Positions 1-7,210 of a stretch of 64,000 nucleotides of DNA are shown here, piece after piece. Each line of letters starts with the position of its first letter. The stretch's first letter is position 1. Below the pieces are notes generated by a model, which worked only from the letters and a program-made list of their open reading frames with translations, searched no databases and was not told the DNA's origin. The translations under genes and the position numbers were made by a program. This DNA comes from Thalassospira sp. HF15 (GTDB lineage: Bacteria > Pseudomonadota > Alphaproteobacteria > Rhodospirillales > Thalassospiraceae). Where the stretch lies: assembly GCF_011806525.1 (NCBI RefSeq), contig NZ_JAAVKI010000002.1, positions 558,001 through 622,000 of the forward strand, given 5' to 3'.

Positions 1-751
1 GCACATGGGGCATCAGATCAAGACCCACCAGATCCATCAGGCCAAAGACGCCGGTTTTGGGAATGCCGAACGGACGGCCAATGACACTGTCGGCTTCTTC
101 TATCGTCAGGTTGCGGTCCATGGCTTCAACCATGGCGGCCTGAATCCAGTAGACACCCAGACGGTTGGCGATAAAGCCCGGTTCGTCATGGCAGGTGACA
201 CAGGTTTTGCCCAGTTTGCGGTCGGCAAAATCGGCAACCGCATCAATCACGCCATCACGGGTGACGTCTGATCCAACCAGTTCCAGCAGGCGCATGTAAC
301 GCGGCGGGTTGAAGAAGTGGGTGATGATGAAGTCCTGCGCAAAACTTTCATCCATCCCGTCAATCAGGGTAGCGAGCGGAATGGTTGATGTGTTTGACGA
401 CACCACCGATCCCTTGGCACGTACTGCGTCAATCTTGCGATAGAGATCCTGTTTGATATCGAGGCGTTCAATGACGGCTTCGATCACCCAATCGCATTTG
501 GCGATTTTATCAAGGTCATCCTCGATATTGCCACATGTGATCAGTTTCGCGACCCGTTTGGACATAAACGGCGCCGGATCGGTTTTCAGCATCTTGGCGA
601 CCGCACCTTCGGCAACCGCATTGCGGTTTTTGGCCCCTTCGGGAACGATATCAAGCAGCAGGACAGGTGTCCCTGAGTTGGCGATATGGGCAGCGATCCC
701 AGCCCCCATAACACCGGCGCCGATAACGGCAACCTGTTTGAATTCGGTCAT
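1..751 (-). CDS. 3-hydroxyacyl-CoA dehydrogenase, N-terminal part (runs off window)
   Basis: The frame starts at an ATG at 751 and leaves the left edge after about 250 codons. It opens with a Rossmann motif (VIGAGVMGAGIA, residues 9-20), followed by SSNTSTIPLATL and THFFNPPRYMRLLELV, signatures of L-3-hydroxyacyl-CoA dehydrogenases, which oxidise the hydroxyacyl-CoA with NAD+ in beta-oxidation. The segment around GNIEDDLDKIAKCDW resembles the large FadN-type dehydrogenase/enoyl-CoA hydratase fusion, but the hydratase half would lie outside the window, so that is inference. The start codon shares base 751 with the stop of the thiolase gene, which points to translational coupling in one beta-oxidation operon. 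Confidence 0.93.
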   Translation of the reverse strand, partial: MTEFKQVAVIGAGVMGAGIAAHIANSGTPVLLLDIVPEGAKNRNAVAEGAVAKMLKTDPAPFMSKRVAKLITCGNIEDDLDKIAKCDWVIEAVIERLDIKQDLYRKIDAVRAKGSVVSSNTSTIPLATLIDGMDESFAQDFIITHFFNPPRYMRLLELVGSDVTRDGVIDAVADFADRKLGKTCVTCHDEPGFIANRLGVYWIQAAMVEAMDRNLTIEEADSVIGRPFGIPKTGVFGLMDLVGLDLMPHV

Positions 752-1887
752 TACATCGCCTCCAGAATGGTCGCGATTCCCTGACCCCCGCCAATGCACT
801 GGGATGCCAGCGCATATTTGCCGCCATCACGTTTGAGGATTGCGGCCGCCTTGCCAACGATACGCGCGCCTGTCGCACCCAAGGGGTGACCAATCGCCAG
901 CGCGCCGCCATCAATATTGACCTTGGCAGCGTCCAGACCCAGATCGGAAATGCTTGCCATCGCTTGGGAGGAAAAGGCCTCGTTGAGTTCGGTGACATCA
1001 ATGTCAGCCGAGGTCAAACCAGCACGCGAAAGGGCCTTTTTAGATGCGCCGACCGGGCCGATGCCCATAATTTCCGGCAAACAACCATCAACTGCGACCG
1101 ACTTGATACGGGCAATCGGGGTCAGGCCGTTTTTGGCGGCATATTCTTCGGAACAAACCAGAACGGCCGACGCGCCATCGGTCAGCGGCGAAGAAGTACC
1201 TGCGGTAACAACGCCGTCTTCCTTGAAGGCCGGTTTCAGATCGGCAAGGCTTTCGGCGGTGGTTTCTGCGCGGATGCAGCCATCTTCGGACACCACACCG
1301 TCTTTGGTCTGGATCGGGATGATTTCATCGCTGAATTTGCCAGCAGATTGCGCTGCTGCGGCACGTTTGTGGCTTTCAACCGCGAAGGCTTCCTGATCGG
1401 CGCGCGTCAGGCTGTACTTGGCGGCAACATTTTCGGCCGTATCGCCCATGCTCATATAGGCTTCGGGCATGGCTTTATACAGTTCCGGGTTGGGCAGCGG
1501 GTTGAAGCCCATCATCGGAACACGGGTCATGCTTTCAACACCGGCACAGACAAAGACATCACCCGCACCAATGGCAATTGCGCCAGCGGCCTGATGGATC
1601 GACTGCATGGAAGATCCACAGAACCGGTTGACCGTAACACCTGCGACTGAGCGGGGCAGACCAGCGATAAAGGTGATCAGGCGAGCAACGTTAAAACCCT
1701 GTTCGCCTTCCGGAAAGGCGCAGCCAAGGATCAGGTCCTCAATCGCATTGGGATCAATACCGGTCTTTTCGACCAGACCTTTGACGACCTGTGCCGCAAG
1801 ATCGTCAGGACGAACCTTGGCAAGGGCCCCTTTGCGGGCCGGGGTAAACGGTGACCGGACATATCCGGCAATTACGGCGTTGGTCAT
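751..1887 (-). CDS. Acetyl-CoA acyltransferase (thiolase, FadA type)
   Basis: 378-residue thiolase that cleaves 3-ketoacyl-CoA with CoA in the last step of beta-oxidation. The nucleophilic cysteine is C90 in NRFCGSSMQS, the catalytic histidine H334 in AIGHPLGATG, and the second cysteine C364 in CIGGGQG, so all three active-site elements are present. The start is supported by AGGAAGG upstream of the ATG. It lies 45 bp after the MerR-family regulator gene and overlaps the downstream dehydrogenase by one base, so the three are probably co-transcribed. The partner dehydrogenase argues for fatty-acid degradation rather than polyhydroxybutyrate synthesis. Confidence 0.95.
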   Translation of the reverse strand: MTNAVIAGYVRSPFTPARKGALAKVRPDDLAAQVVKGLVEKTGIDPNAIEDLILGCAFPEGEQGFNVARLITFIAGLPRSVAGVTVNRFCGSSMQSIHQAAGAIAIGAGDVFVCAGVESMTRVPMMGFNPLPNPELYKAMPEAYMSMGDTAENVAAKYSLTRADQEAFAVESHKRAAAAQSAGKFSDEIIPIQTKDGVVSEDGCIRAETTAESLADLKPAFKEDGVVTAGTSSPLTDGASAVLVCSEEYAAKNGLTPIARIKSVAVDGCLPEIMGIGPVGASKKALSRAGLTSADIDVTELNEAFSSQAMASISDLGLDAAKVNIDGGALAIGHPLGATGARIVGKAAAILKRDGGKYALASQCIGGGQGIATILEAM

Positions 1888-1932
1888 GGCTTTGTCTTCC
1901 TTCCTGAGCTGTCCTCTGATCCGGGAAACTTG

Positions 1933-2337
1933 TTACGGTGCCGGATCGAGTCCTTTTTCTTCAAGCGCATCAACCGATTGCTGTTCGATGTCGCGCAGTT
2001 CATCCAAAGTGACGTCCAGTGCCTGACGCTGTTCTTCGAGGTCAGAAATCCGTTCCCGAACGCGTTCCAGAAGCATCTTGATCTGCTCTGCCTGGGTTGG
2101 GTCTGCGCCATAAAGATCGAGATAATCCGCGATCTCTTTCAGGCTGAAGCCCAGTCGCTTGCCCCGCAAAATGAGGAGCAATTTGGCGCGATCCTGTCGG
2201 GTATAGACCCGGGTCGTGCCGGCACGTTGCGGGTTTAGGAGCCCCTTTTGCTCGTAAAACCGGATGGTGCGCGGCGTGATGCCAAGATCGTCGGCCAGTT
2301 CGGGAACGGTATAAAACCGTTCGTCAATTTTGGTCAT
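1933..2337 (-). CDS. MerR-family regulator, LiuR-like, of fatty-acid/acyl-CoA catabolism
   Basis: 134 residues from the ATG at 2337 (MTKIDERFY); a longer frame to 2367 exists but is less likely. The N-terminus is a winged helix of MerR type (YTVPELADDLGITPRTIRFY, then KGLLNP), followed by a long dimerisation helix rich in Glu, Arg and Gln. No cysteine metal-binding loop is present, so a metal sensor is unlikely. LiuR-like MerR proteins in Proteobacteria control branched-chain amino-acid or fatty-acid degradation. The gene sits between fadD and the thiolase, and its upstream region carries a palindromic operator plus two weaker copies, which suggests autoregulation. Effector unknown. Confidence 0.88.
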   Translation of the reverse strand: MTKIDERFYTVPELADDLGITPRTIRFYEQKGLLNPQRAGTTRVYTRQDRAKLLLILRGKRLGFSLKEIADYLDLYGADPTQAEQIKMLLERVRERISDLEEQRQALDVTLDELRDIEQQSVDALEEKGLDPAP

Positions 2338-2381
2338 TGTTCGCCCTTTATGGTATCTATTTTTCACTTAACGTCAATTAG

Positions 2382-2397
2382 TTTACGTTAACGTCAC
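2382..2397. promoter_or_regulatory. Operator A of the MerR-type regulator
   Basis: TTTACGTTAACGTCAC, an almost perfect palindrome with core GACGTTAACGT, upstream of the MerR gene. The same 16-mer occurs at 6656-6671 (other orientation) and, with one change, at 4147-4162. Two weaker copies flank it, with TAA cores at 2369.5 and 2429.5 against 2389.5 here: spacings of exactly 20 and 40 bp, that is two and four helical turns. The assignment to this regulator is inference from position and recurrence. Confidence 0.8.
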
Positions 2398-2421
2398 TCA
2401 TATTTTTTCTGTGTGTGTAGT

Positions 2422-2437
2422 GTGACGCTAACGCATT
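2422..2437. promoter_or_regulatory. Degenerate second operator copy upstream of merR gene
   Basis: GTGACGCTAACGCATT matches 12 of 16 positions of the GTGACGTTAACGTAAA operator and is centred 40 bp upstream of operator A. A further half-site, TTAACGTCA at 2368-2376, is centred 20 bp on the other side. The regular phasing suggests cooperative binding on one face of the helix. Confidence 0.45.
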
Positions 2438-2441
2438 GCAA

Positions 2442-4133
2442 CTAAGCCGTATTTTCTTCCCTTTTTTGTCGTTCTTCCTCGACCAGTTCCTTTTTCGACA
2501 ATTTGCCGACCATGGTTTTGGGAAGTTCTTCGCGGATTTCGATTTCGCGCGGCATCTCGATTCTTGAAATCTTGTCATCAAGAAATGCACGCAAGTCTTC
2601 GGCGGTCACATCCGTCACGCCATCTTTCAGGCGAACAAACGCCTTGGGGGCCTGCCCGCGATATTGATCGGGCACCCCGATGCAGGTGACTTCGGCAATC
2701 TGGGTATGCAGATAAAGTGCCTCTTCAATGGCGCGCGGATAGACGTTGTAACCGCTGCACAAAATGACGTCTTTCAGGCGGTCGACCAGAAATGTGTAGC
2801 CATCCGCATCCTGATAGCCAACGTCACCGGTCCTTAGCCATCCATCGACAAATGCTTCATCGGTGGCCGTATCGTTTTGCCAATAACCGGGCATGACTTG
2901 CGGTCCGCGAATGCAGACTTCGCCTTTTTCACCTGGTGGCATGACTTGTTGCGGACGGTCGAGGGATCGGATTTCGATTTCGGTGCCTGGCAGGGGGCGC
3001 CCGATCGAGCCTTCCTTGTTATCCCCTTTTAGCGGGTTGCAGGTGCAAACTGGGCTTGCTTCAGACAGACCGTATCCTTCAACCACCTTGGAACCGGTAA
3101 TTTCCTCGAACCGGTTTTTGACTTCAACCGGCAGCGGTGCACCCCCGGAAATGCAGCATTGGATATGCGACAGATCGTATTTGAGTGTTTCCGGTGAATT
3201 ATTGATCGCCGTATAGATTGTCGGAACACCCGGGAAGATGGTGACCTTTTTCTTGTCCAGCGCCTTGATCAGGGAATTCAGCTCAAAGCGCGGCTGCAGC
3301 ACCAGTTCCGCCCCCAAATTGACCGAAGTGTTCAGAGCAACCGTCATGGCAAAGACATGGAAGAACGGTAACACACACAGGGTTACTTCGTGGCCCGGAT
3401 TGGCATCCGGCATCCAGCGGGTCAGCTGATCAACATTTGCACTCAGGTTGGCATGGGTCAGCATCGCGCCCTTCGGTCGCCCGGTAGTGCCGCCGGTATA
3501 TTGCAAGACCGCCAGATCATGGACATCAATATCCACCACACGATCAATCGGCTTACAGCCGATGACACGCGAATAGGGGATGTGACGCAGATCTGCTGGC
3601 ACCTCGGCCAATTCGCTGCGCTTGAAAAGCGAAAACAGCACACTCTTGACCGGCGGCAAGATGCTGCTCATTTCGCAAACAACAATCCGCTTCAGGCAGG
3701 TTTCATCCAGACAGGCCGCAACCTTGGGATAGATCTGTTTCAGGTTCAGCGTCACCATCAGGCGACAGCCGGAATCCTCGATCTGATAGGCGATCTCGCG
3801 CTTGGCATAGAGCGGGTTAAAGTTAACCACCACACCGCCGCATTTCAGAATCGCGTAATAACAGACCACATAATAGGGCGTATTGGGCAGGCACAGCCCG
3901 ACCTTGTCACCCTTGCGCACACCAAGCTGTTTGAAGCCTTCAGCCGCGCGATCAATCTGTTCGGCGATGGTTTTGTAATCATAAATCCGACCGAGAAAAT
4001 CCACGCACGGGCGCATTGGGAACCGGGCTGCCGCATTGTCGAAGATTTCATGCACGGGACGTGTTTTCACCGGCGAGCTGATATCAACGCCATCGCGCAG
4101 GATCGGGGAATCTTGAACGTTTACTTTGTTCAC
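2442..4133 (-). CDS. fadD: Long-chain fatty-acid-CoA ligase
   Basis: About 563-residue adenylate-forming enzyme that activates fatty acids to acyl-CoA. ATP-binding P-loop YTGGTTGRPKG, adenylation motif GYGLSEASP, the WLRTGD motif, the hinge DRLKDVILCSGYNVYP and the C-terminal lysine region KTMVGKLSKKEL are all present, in FadD order and length. I place the start at GTG 4133, because GGAG at 4143-4146 lies 9 nt upstream of it, while the ATG at 4148 has no Shine-Dalgarno sequence and overlaps the operator at 4147-4162. The ATG remains possible and would add five residues. A terminator separates it from fadL, so it probably has its own promoter. Confidence 0.95.
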   Translation of the reverse strand: MNKVNVQDSPILRDGVDISSPVKTRPVHEIFDNAAARFPMRPCVDFLGRIYDYKTIAEQIDRAAEGFKQLGVRKGDKVGLCLPNTPYYVVCYYAILKCGGVVVNFNPLYAKREIAYQIEDSGCRLMVTLNLKQIYPKVAACLDETCLKRIVVCEMSSILPPVKSVLFSLFKRSELAEVPADLRHIPYSRVIGCKPIDRVVDIDVHDLAVLQYTGGTTGRPKGAMLTHANLSANVDQLTRWMPDANPGHEVTLCVLPFFHVFAMTVALNTSVNLGAELVLQPRFELNSLIKALDKKKVTIFPGVPTIYTAINNSPETLKYDLSHIQCCISGGAPLPVEVKNRFEEITGSKVVEGYGLSEASPVCTCNPLKGDNKEGSIGRPLPGTEIEIRSLDRPQQVMPPGEKGEVCIRGPQVMPGYWQNDTATDEAFVDGWLRTGDVGYQDADGYTFLVDRLKDVILCSGYNVYPRAIEEALYLHTQIAEVTCIGVPDQYRGQAPKAFVRLKDGVTDVTAEDLRAFLDDKISRIEMPREIEIREELPKTMVGKLSKKELVEEERQKREENTA

Positions 4134-4142
4134 TTGCGTTAA

Positions 4143-4146
4143 CTCC
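4143..4146 (-). promoter_or_regulatory. Ribosome binding site deciding the fadD start
   Basis: GGAG on the minus strand, 9 nt before GTG 4133. It overlaps the ATG at 4146-4148, which has no ribosome site of its own, so GTG is the preferred start. Confidence 0.5.
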
Positions 4147-4162
4147 ATTACGTTAACGTCAC
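4147..4162. promoter_or_regulatory. Operator B at the fadD promoter
   Basis: ATTACGTTAACGTCAC (minus strand GTGACGTTAACGTAAT), 15 of 16 identical to the operators at 2382 and 6656. It abuts the fadD start region, so binding there would block transcription start or early elongation. A further GTTAAC core lies at 4138-4143, inside the start region. Confidence 0.78.
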
Positions 4163-4184
4163 TTTGCGGGCAAAAAAAGGGAGC

Positions 4185-4216
4185 CCGATGCAGCGCGCCA
4201 TGGCACCCCGCATCGG
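4185..4216 (-). terminator. Rho-independent terminator after fadL
   Basis: Arms CCGATGC (4185-4191) and GCATCGG (4210-4216) with a GCCATGGC palindrome inside the loop. On the minus strand the stem is followed by GCTCCC and seven T. It separates fadL from fadD. Confidence 0.65.
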
Positions 4217-4229
4217 ACAGTATACCAGA

Positions 4230-5540
4230 TCAGAACTTGAATTTCGCCTGGAGTGCTAGGATGTCGACATGTGCTTCGTAGTCGGCAGCATAGTTGCCTA
4301 CGACCGAAGAGGCATGATCTACCCGTGCTTCATCTGCAAAGATGTGGGTGTAACCCAGTGTCACATCGGCCCAGTCAGCAGCTTTGTATGTGGCGCCAAG
4401 CGAAACCCAGTAGCGATCGGAATCCGGTAGCCGCACATTGCGGTTACGGGTTTTGATTGGGGTCTCATCATAGGCAACGCCGCCAGTGAAGGACCAGTTT
4501 TCGTTGTGTTGGTAACGCGCACCAAGGGCACCAAACCACGAAGTCCCCCACTGATAGTTTTCAGTCGTACTGCCTGTAGTTGCCGAAGCATTATTAATCA
4601 GACCACTGTAGTTAAAGACAAGGTCGCTAACCGAGTTCCAGTTGGTCCACTGCATGTCACCCATGACGGTCCATTGATCAGACAGGTCGTGCGAAACGCC
4701 AAAAGCAATGGACTCCGGCGTGGTGATCTTGGCAGTTGTTTTGCGGTCGATCCAGGGGGTGGCTAAGCCCTTTGCGGCGCTGTCGAAGGTGATGTCGCCT
4801 TTGAGTTTGTGTTCAACCTCGGAAATGTAGGAAAGACCAACACGGGTGGTGTTCGTGAGTTCCCAGTTCATCCCGGCAGTCCAACCGTAACCGATGTCGT
4901 CACCTTCGACCGTTGAGTTGCCCTCTCCGACTGCGCCACCAAGTGACGGAACGGCTTTGCTAAGGGCAGCCTCAAATCGTTGAACCTGCGGTCCTGCACC
5001 GATGCTCAAGCCATTGTCAAAACGATAAGCGACAACGGGTTTGATGTTGACGGTTTTGATTTTTGAAGTCGTGCCAAAGAAACGACCGGCGAAGTCTGAA
5101 TCGTTATCAGTAACGAGGCCCCAAGGAGCGGTAATCGAAACGCCGAGATTGATCTGATCGTTTAGCTTCCAGACTGCATGTGCGTTTGGTACCGCAGCAT
5201 CTTGCGCCATATCCTTGTAGCCACCGCCGGTCTGTGCGATCACCGTGCGCGCGCCGTTGGTTGCAACTGTGTTGGTTGCCTTGGCCACGGGCCGAATGAC
5301 CGTGATCCCCGCGCTATAACTGGTTTCCTTGTACTGGCCAACCGTGCCCGGATTATAGGACATGGTGGATGCGTCGGTGGACAGTGTGGTCATGCCGGCA
5401 AAGCTTGATCCCTGCAGGGTGCCGCTGGTTTCGCGGACCTGAAAACCCGATGCGTGCGCGGTACCAACACTGGCAAGTGCGCATAGAAGTGCGGTGCCTG
5501 AAGCTGCTCCCCAGAGGCAGCCCTTCCTGAAGTAGGACAT
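4230..5540 (-). CDS. Outer-membrane fatty-acid transporter, FadL/OmpP1/TodX family
   Basis: 436 residues with a signal peptide of about 30 residues ending in AHA. The mature N-terminus, SGFQVRETSGTLQGSSFAGM, followed by the STMSYNPG turn, is the FadL hatch region. The rest alternates beta-strands and ends in a terminal aromatic (ALQAKFKF), as expected of an outer-membrane barrel that lets long-chain fatty acids or other hydrophobic compounds diffuse in. GGGAGAA precedes the ATG by 5 nt. It lies 55 bp after the DUF6134-like gene and upstream of fadD. The exact substrate cannot be read from the sequence. Confidence 0.93.
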   Translation of the reverse strand: MSYFRKGCLWGAASGTALLCALASVGTAHASGFQVRETSGTLQGSSFAGMTTLSTDASTMSYNPGTVGQYKETSYSAGITVIRPVAKATNTVATNGARTVIAQTGGGYKDMAQDAAVPNAHAVWKLNDQINLGVSITAPWGLVTDNDSDFAGRFFGTTSKIKTVNIKPVVAYRFDNGLSIGAGPQVQRFEAALSKAVPSLGGAVGEGNSTVEGDDIGYGWTAGMNWELTNTTRVGLSYISEVEHKLKGDITFDSAAKGLATPWIDRKTTAKITTPESIAFGVSHDLSDQWTVMGDMQWTNWNSVSDLVFNYSGLINNASATTGSTTENYQWGTSWFGALGARYQHNENWSFTGGVAYDETPIKTRNRNVRLPDSDRYWVSLGATYKAADWADVTLGYTHIFADEARVDHASSVVGNYAADYEAHVDILALQAKFKF

Positions 5541-5595
5541 TCGTTTCTCCCTTAATCTTGTAACGCTTCAAATCTGTGATTCAAAACGCCCGCTT

Positions 5596-6264
5596 TTATT
5601 GCTGAAGGTTTATCGCATCGACCCTGATAAAATCGATGTCGTAACCTTTCCTTTTAAAACTTGTTTTGAGCAGTTTTCCGTCAATGCCGTACCAGAGGTC
5701 CCGGTCGACATCGCCAGACATTTTGTAATGGACTGCCGGTGTTTCCCGGCTTTCGACCATGACGGTTTCTTCCCCGACCCGCTGTGTGTTGACGCGATAG
5801 GGATCGGTGTTGATGACGCTAAATAGATCGGTTTTGCCTGTGACATCCTCATGCCACAAGGTCAAAGGCCAAGCGCCGTCACAGGCATCACGTTTCCCGA
5901 CACCCTTGCCCGAAAGCACATAACAATCGGCGTCATAGCTGGCCTGCCAGGTGTAGTGCGTGCCGTTATCATTGGTGATGGTCTCTACCGAAACCAGCTT
6001 GCCGTCCTGCCATTGTTCGGTGCGCTGATGATCGTAATGAAATCTTAGAAACAGTACCCGTACATCTGTCAGTGTCTCGACCTCAACGGTTCGGCCGGTT
6101 ACTGTCGGCGTGATCTCGACCTTTTCATAACCGATCGGTTCCCCGTCCTTAAGCACGCGGAAATTCAGTGTTTCCAATCCAAATGCCAGCGACGTGGTGG
6201 CACACTGGATCACAAAGCCGGCAATCAGGGCCGATATGCTGCCTTTTGCGATGCGATTACGCAT
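5596..6264 (-). CDS. Secreted DUF6134-like protein of unknown function
   Basis: 222 residues from the ATG at 6264, which has GGGGGAAAC directly upstream; a longer frame starts at 6279. A signal peptide covers about the first 28 residues (IAGFVIQCATTSLAFG). The mature part begins ETLNFRVLKDGEPIGYEKVE and looks all-beta, with two cysteines (DCYVLSG, KRDACDGAW) that could form a disulfide, and ends in GYDIDFIRVDAINLQQ. It resembles proteins grouped as DUF6134, for which I know no function. Its place between an SCP2 gene and fadL, behind a shared operator, suggests a periplasmic or outer-membrane role in lipid uptake (inference). Confidence 0.85.
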   Translation of the reverse strand: MRNRIAKGSISALIAGFVIQCATTSLAFGLETLNFRVLKDGEPIGYEKVEITPTVTGRTVEVETLTDVRVLFLRFHYDHQRTEQWQDGKLVSVETITNDNGTHYTWQASYDADCYVLSGKGVGKRDACDGAWPLTLWHEDVTGKTDLFSVINTDPYRVNTQRVGEETVMVESRETPAVHYKMSGDVDRDLWYGIDGKLLKTSFKRKGYDIDFIRVDAINLQQ

Positions 6265-6297
6265 GTTTCCCCCATACAACAGATCATTCCGACCAAC

Positions 6298-6594
6298 TCA
6301 GTCGAGCATAGATGACAGCTTTGCTGCCACGCCCATGGAGCCCTTGATCTTCAGTTTGCCCATGGTGAAGGCAAGCATCGGGTCAAGTTTTCCGGCGATC
6401 AGTTTTTCGAGGTTGGCTTTCTTGATCTTGAGAATGCAATCGGCATCGGACAGATCATCGTCGCTGATTTCCGGTTCATCGCCGGTGGCATCCACAACGA
6501 TATGCCCGTCATCGCCGCAATCAAAGGCAACGACAGCATTCAAGCCGCGCAGTTGCGGCAGTTTTTCTTTTACGGTTTCGAGGATGTCATCCAC
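6298..6594 (-). CDS. SCP2 sterol-carrier-domain protein
   Basis: 98-residue single-domain protein. The SCP2 fold is recognised from DDDLSDADCILKIKKANLEKL followed by AGKLDPMLAFTMGKLKIKG. Such domains bind fatty acyl-CoA or other lipids in a hydrophobic tunnel; no signal peptide is present, so it is cytoplasmic. The start is GTG at 6594 with GGGAGG five bases upstream. It is the first gene of a probable operon with the DUF6134-like and fadL genes, and its promoter contains a MerR-type operator. It may buffer acyl-CoA before beta-oxidation (inference). Confidence 0.9.
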   Translation of the reverse strand: MDDILETVKEKLPQLRGLNAVVAFDCGDDGHIVVDATGDEPEISDDDLSDADCILKIKKANLEKLIAGKLDPMLAFTMGKLKIKGSMGVAAKLSSMLD

Positions 6595-6645
6595 GAACGC
6601 CTCCCTCAGTCAGCTGGTATTCTTGTTTTGGTTATGACAGGACCT

Positions 6646-6675
6646 TAATACAAAGTGACGTTAACGTAAAACAAA
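6646..6675 (-). promoter_or_regulatory. Promoter of the SCP2-DUF6134-fadL operon
   Basis: On the minus strand TTGTTT (6670-6675), 18 bp spacer, TATTAA (6646-6651). The operator at 6656-6671 fills the spacer, the usual place for a MerR-family site. Confidence 0.5.
6656..6671. promoter_or_regulatory. Operator C upstream of the SCP2 gene
   Basis: GTGACGTTAACGTAAA, identical to operator A read on the opposite strand. It lies in the spacer of the proposed promoter, 62-77 bp before the SCP2 start codon. Confidence 0.8.
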
Positions 6676-6976
6676 TAACGAAAGGGAAAAATACACAACC
6701 ATTAAGACATTGAATTTTAAAAGGTTCAATGTTGAACATTTTGCCAAATGACCACAAAAAATGCCCGGATATACCGGGCATTTGAGGTGTAGGGTCTGGT
6801 CTGAATGCCAACCTAGTAACAATCACAGGTGGCAGGTCCGGGGTTTGGCATGCGCGATGACAGGCAAGCTGAGAACCCCTGGTTTTTCGCCGCTTTGGGG
6901 TATATCTGGTCTTCAGCACGTAATGAAAACGTTGTCGCGCTTGAACGTGCGGTTCAGCTCTGTCCCGAATCCGGGT
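6672..6976. other. Intergenic region between the SCP2 promoter and a lipoprotein gene
   Basis: About 305 bp with no convincing coding frame. It holds the far edge of the SCP2 promoter, the terminator at 6759-6783, and roughly 190 bp of unassigned sequence between that terminator and the lipoprotein stop codon. The latter could be a long 3' untranslated region or a small RNA; nothing more specific is visible. Confidence 0.5.
6759..6783 (-). terminator. Rho-independent terminator
   Basis: Perfect 10-bp stem AAATGCCCGG / CCGGGCATTT with loop ATATA. The minus strand continues into a T-rich tail (TTTGTGG), so it probably ends the minus-strand transcript of the lipoprotein gene. Confidence 0.75.
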
Positions 6977-7210
6977 TTATTTTCGGGCTTGCTCGTTTTC
7001 ATGCATGATGTAACCGGCCCCTGTACCCACGGCCCCGCCAATCACGGCACCACATGTGACGCAGCCACCAGTGATCACGGTTCCGACCGCGCCGACACCG
7101 GCGCCAATGGCGCCGCCACTCAGCATTTTTTGGTCGCGGTCATTCAATCCACTGCAGGCGGACAGTCCCAATGCCCCGGCAACGGCAAGAATTGTGGCTG
7201 TCTTTCGCAT
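6977..7210 (-). CDS. Small glycine-zipper lipoprotein
   Basis: 77 residues. A lipoprotein signal ends in GLSAC with the lipidated cysteine at position 19. The rest is a glycine- and alanine-rich segment (GGAIGAGVGAVGTV, GAVIGGAVGTGAGYI) typical of glycine-zipper domains of SlyB/OsmB type, then a short charged tail. AAGGGATAAG precedes the ATG. Such lipoproteins sit in the outer membrane and are often induced by envelope stress. No partner gene is adjacent. Confidence 0.85.
   Translation of the reverse strand: MRKTATILAVAGALGLSACSGLNDRDQKMLSGGAIGAGVGAVGTVITGGCVTCGAVIGGAVGTGAGYIMHENEQARK

Noticed and set aside
3390-4142. 250-codon plus-strand frame opposite fadD
   Set aside because: Antisense to the N-terminal half of FadD; no ribosome site and no recognisable domain.
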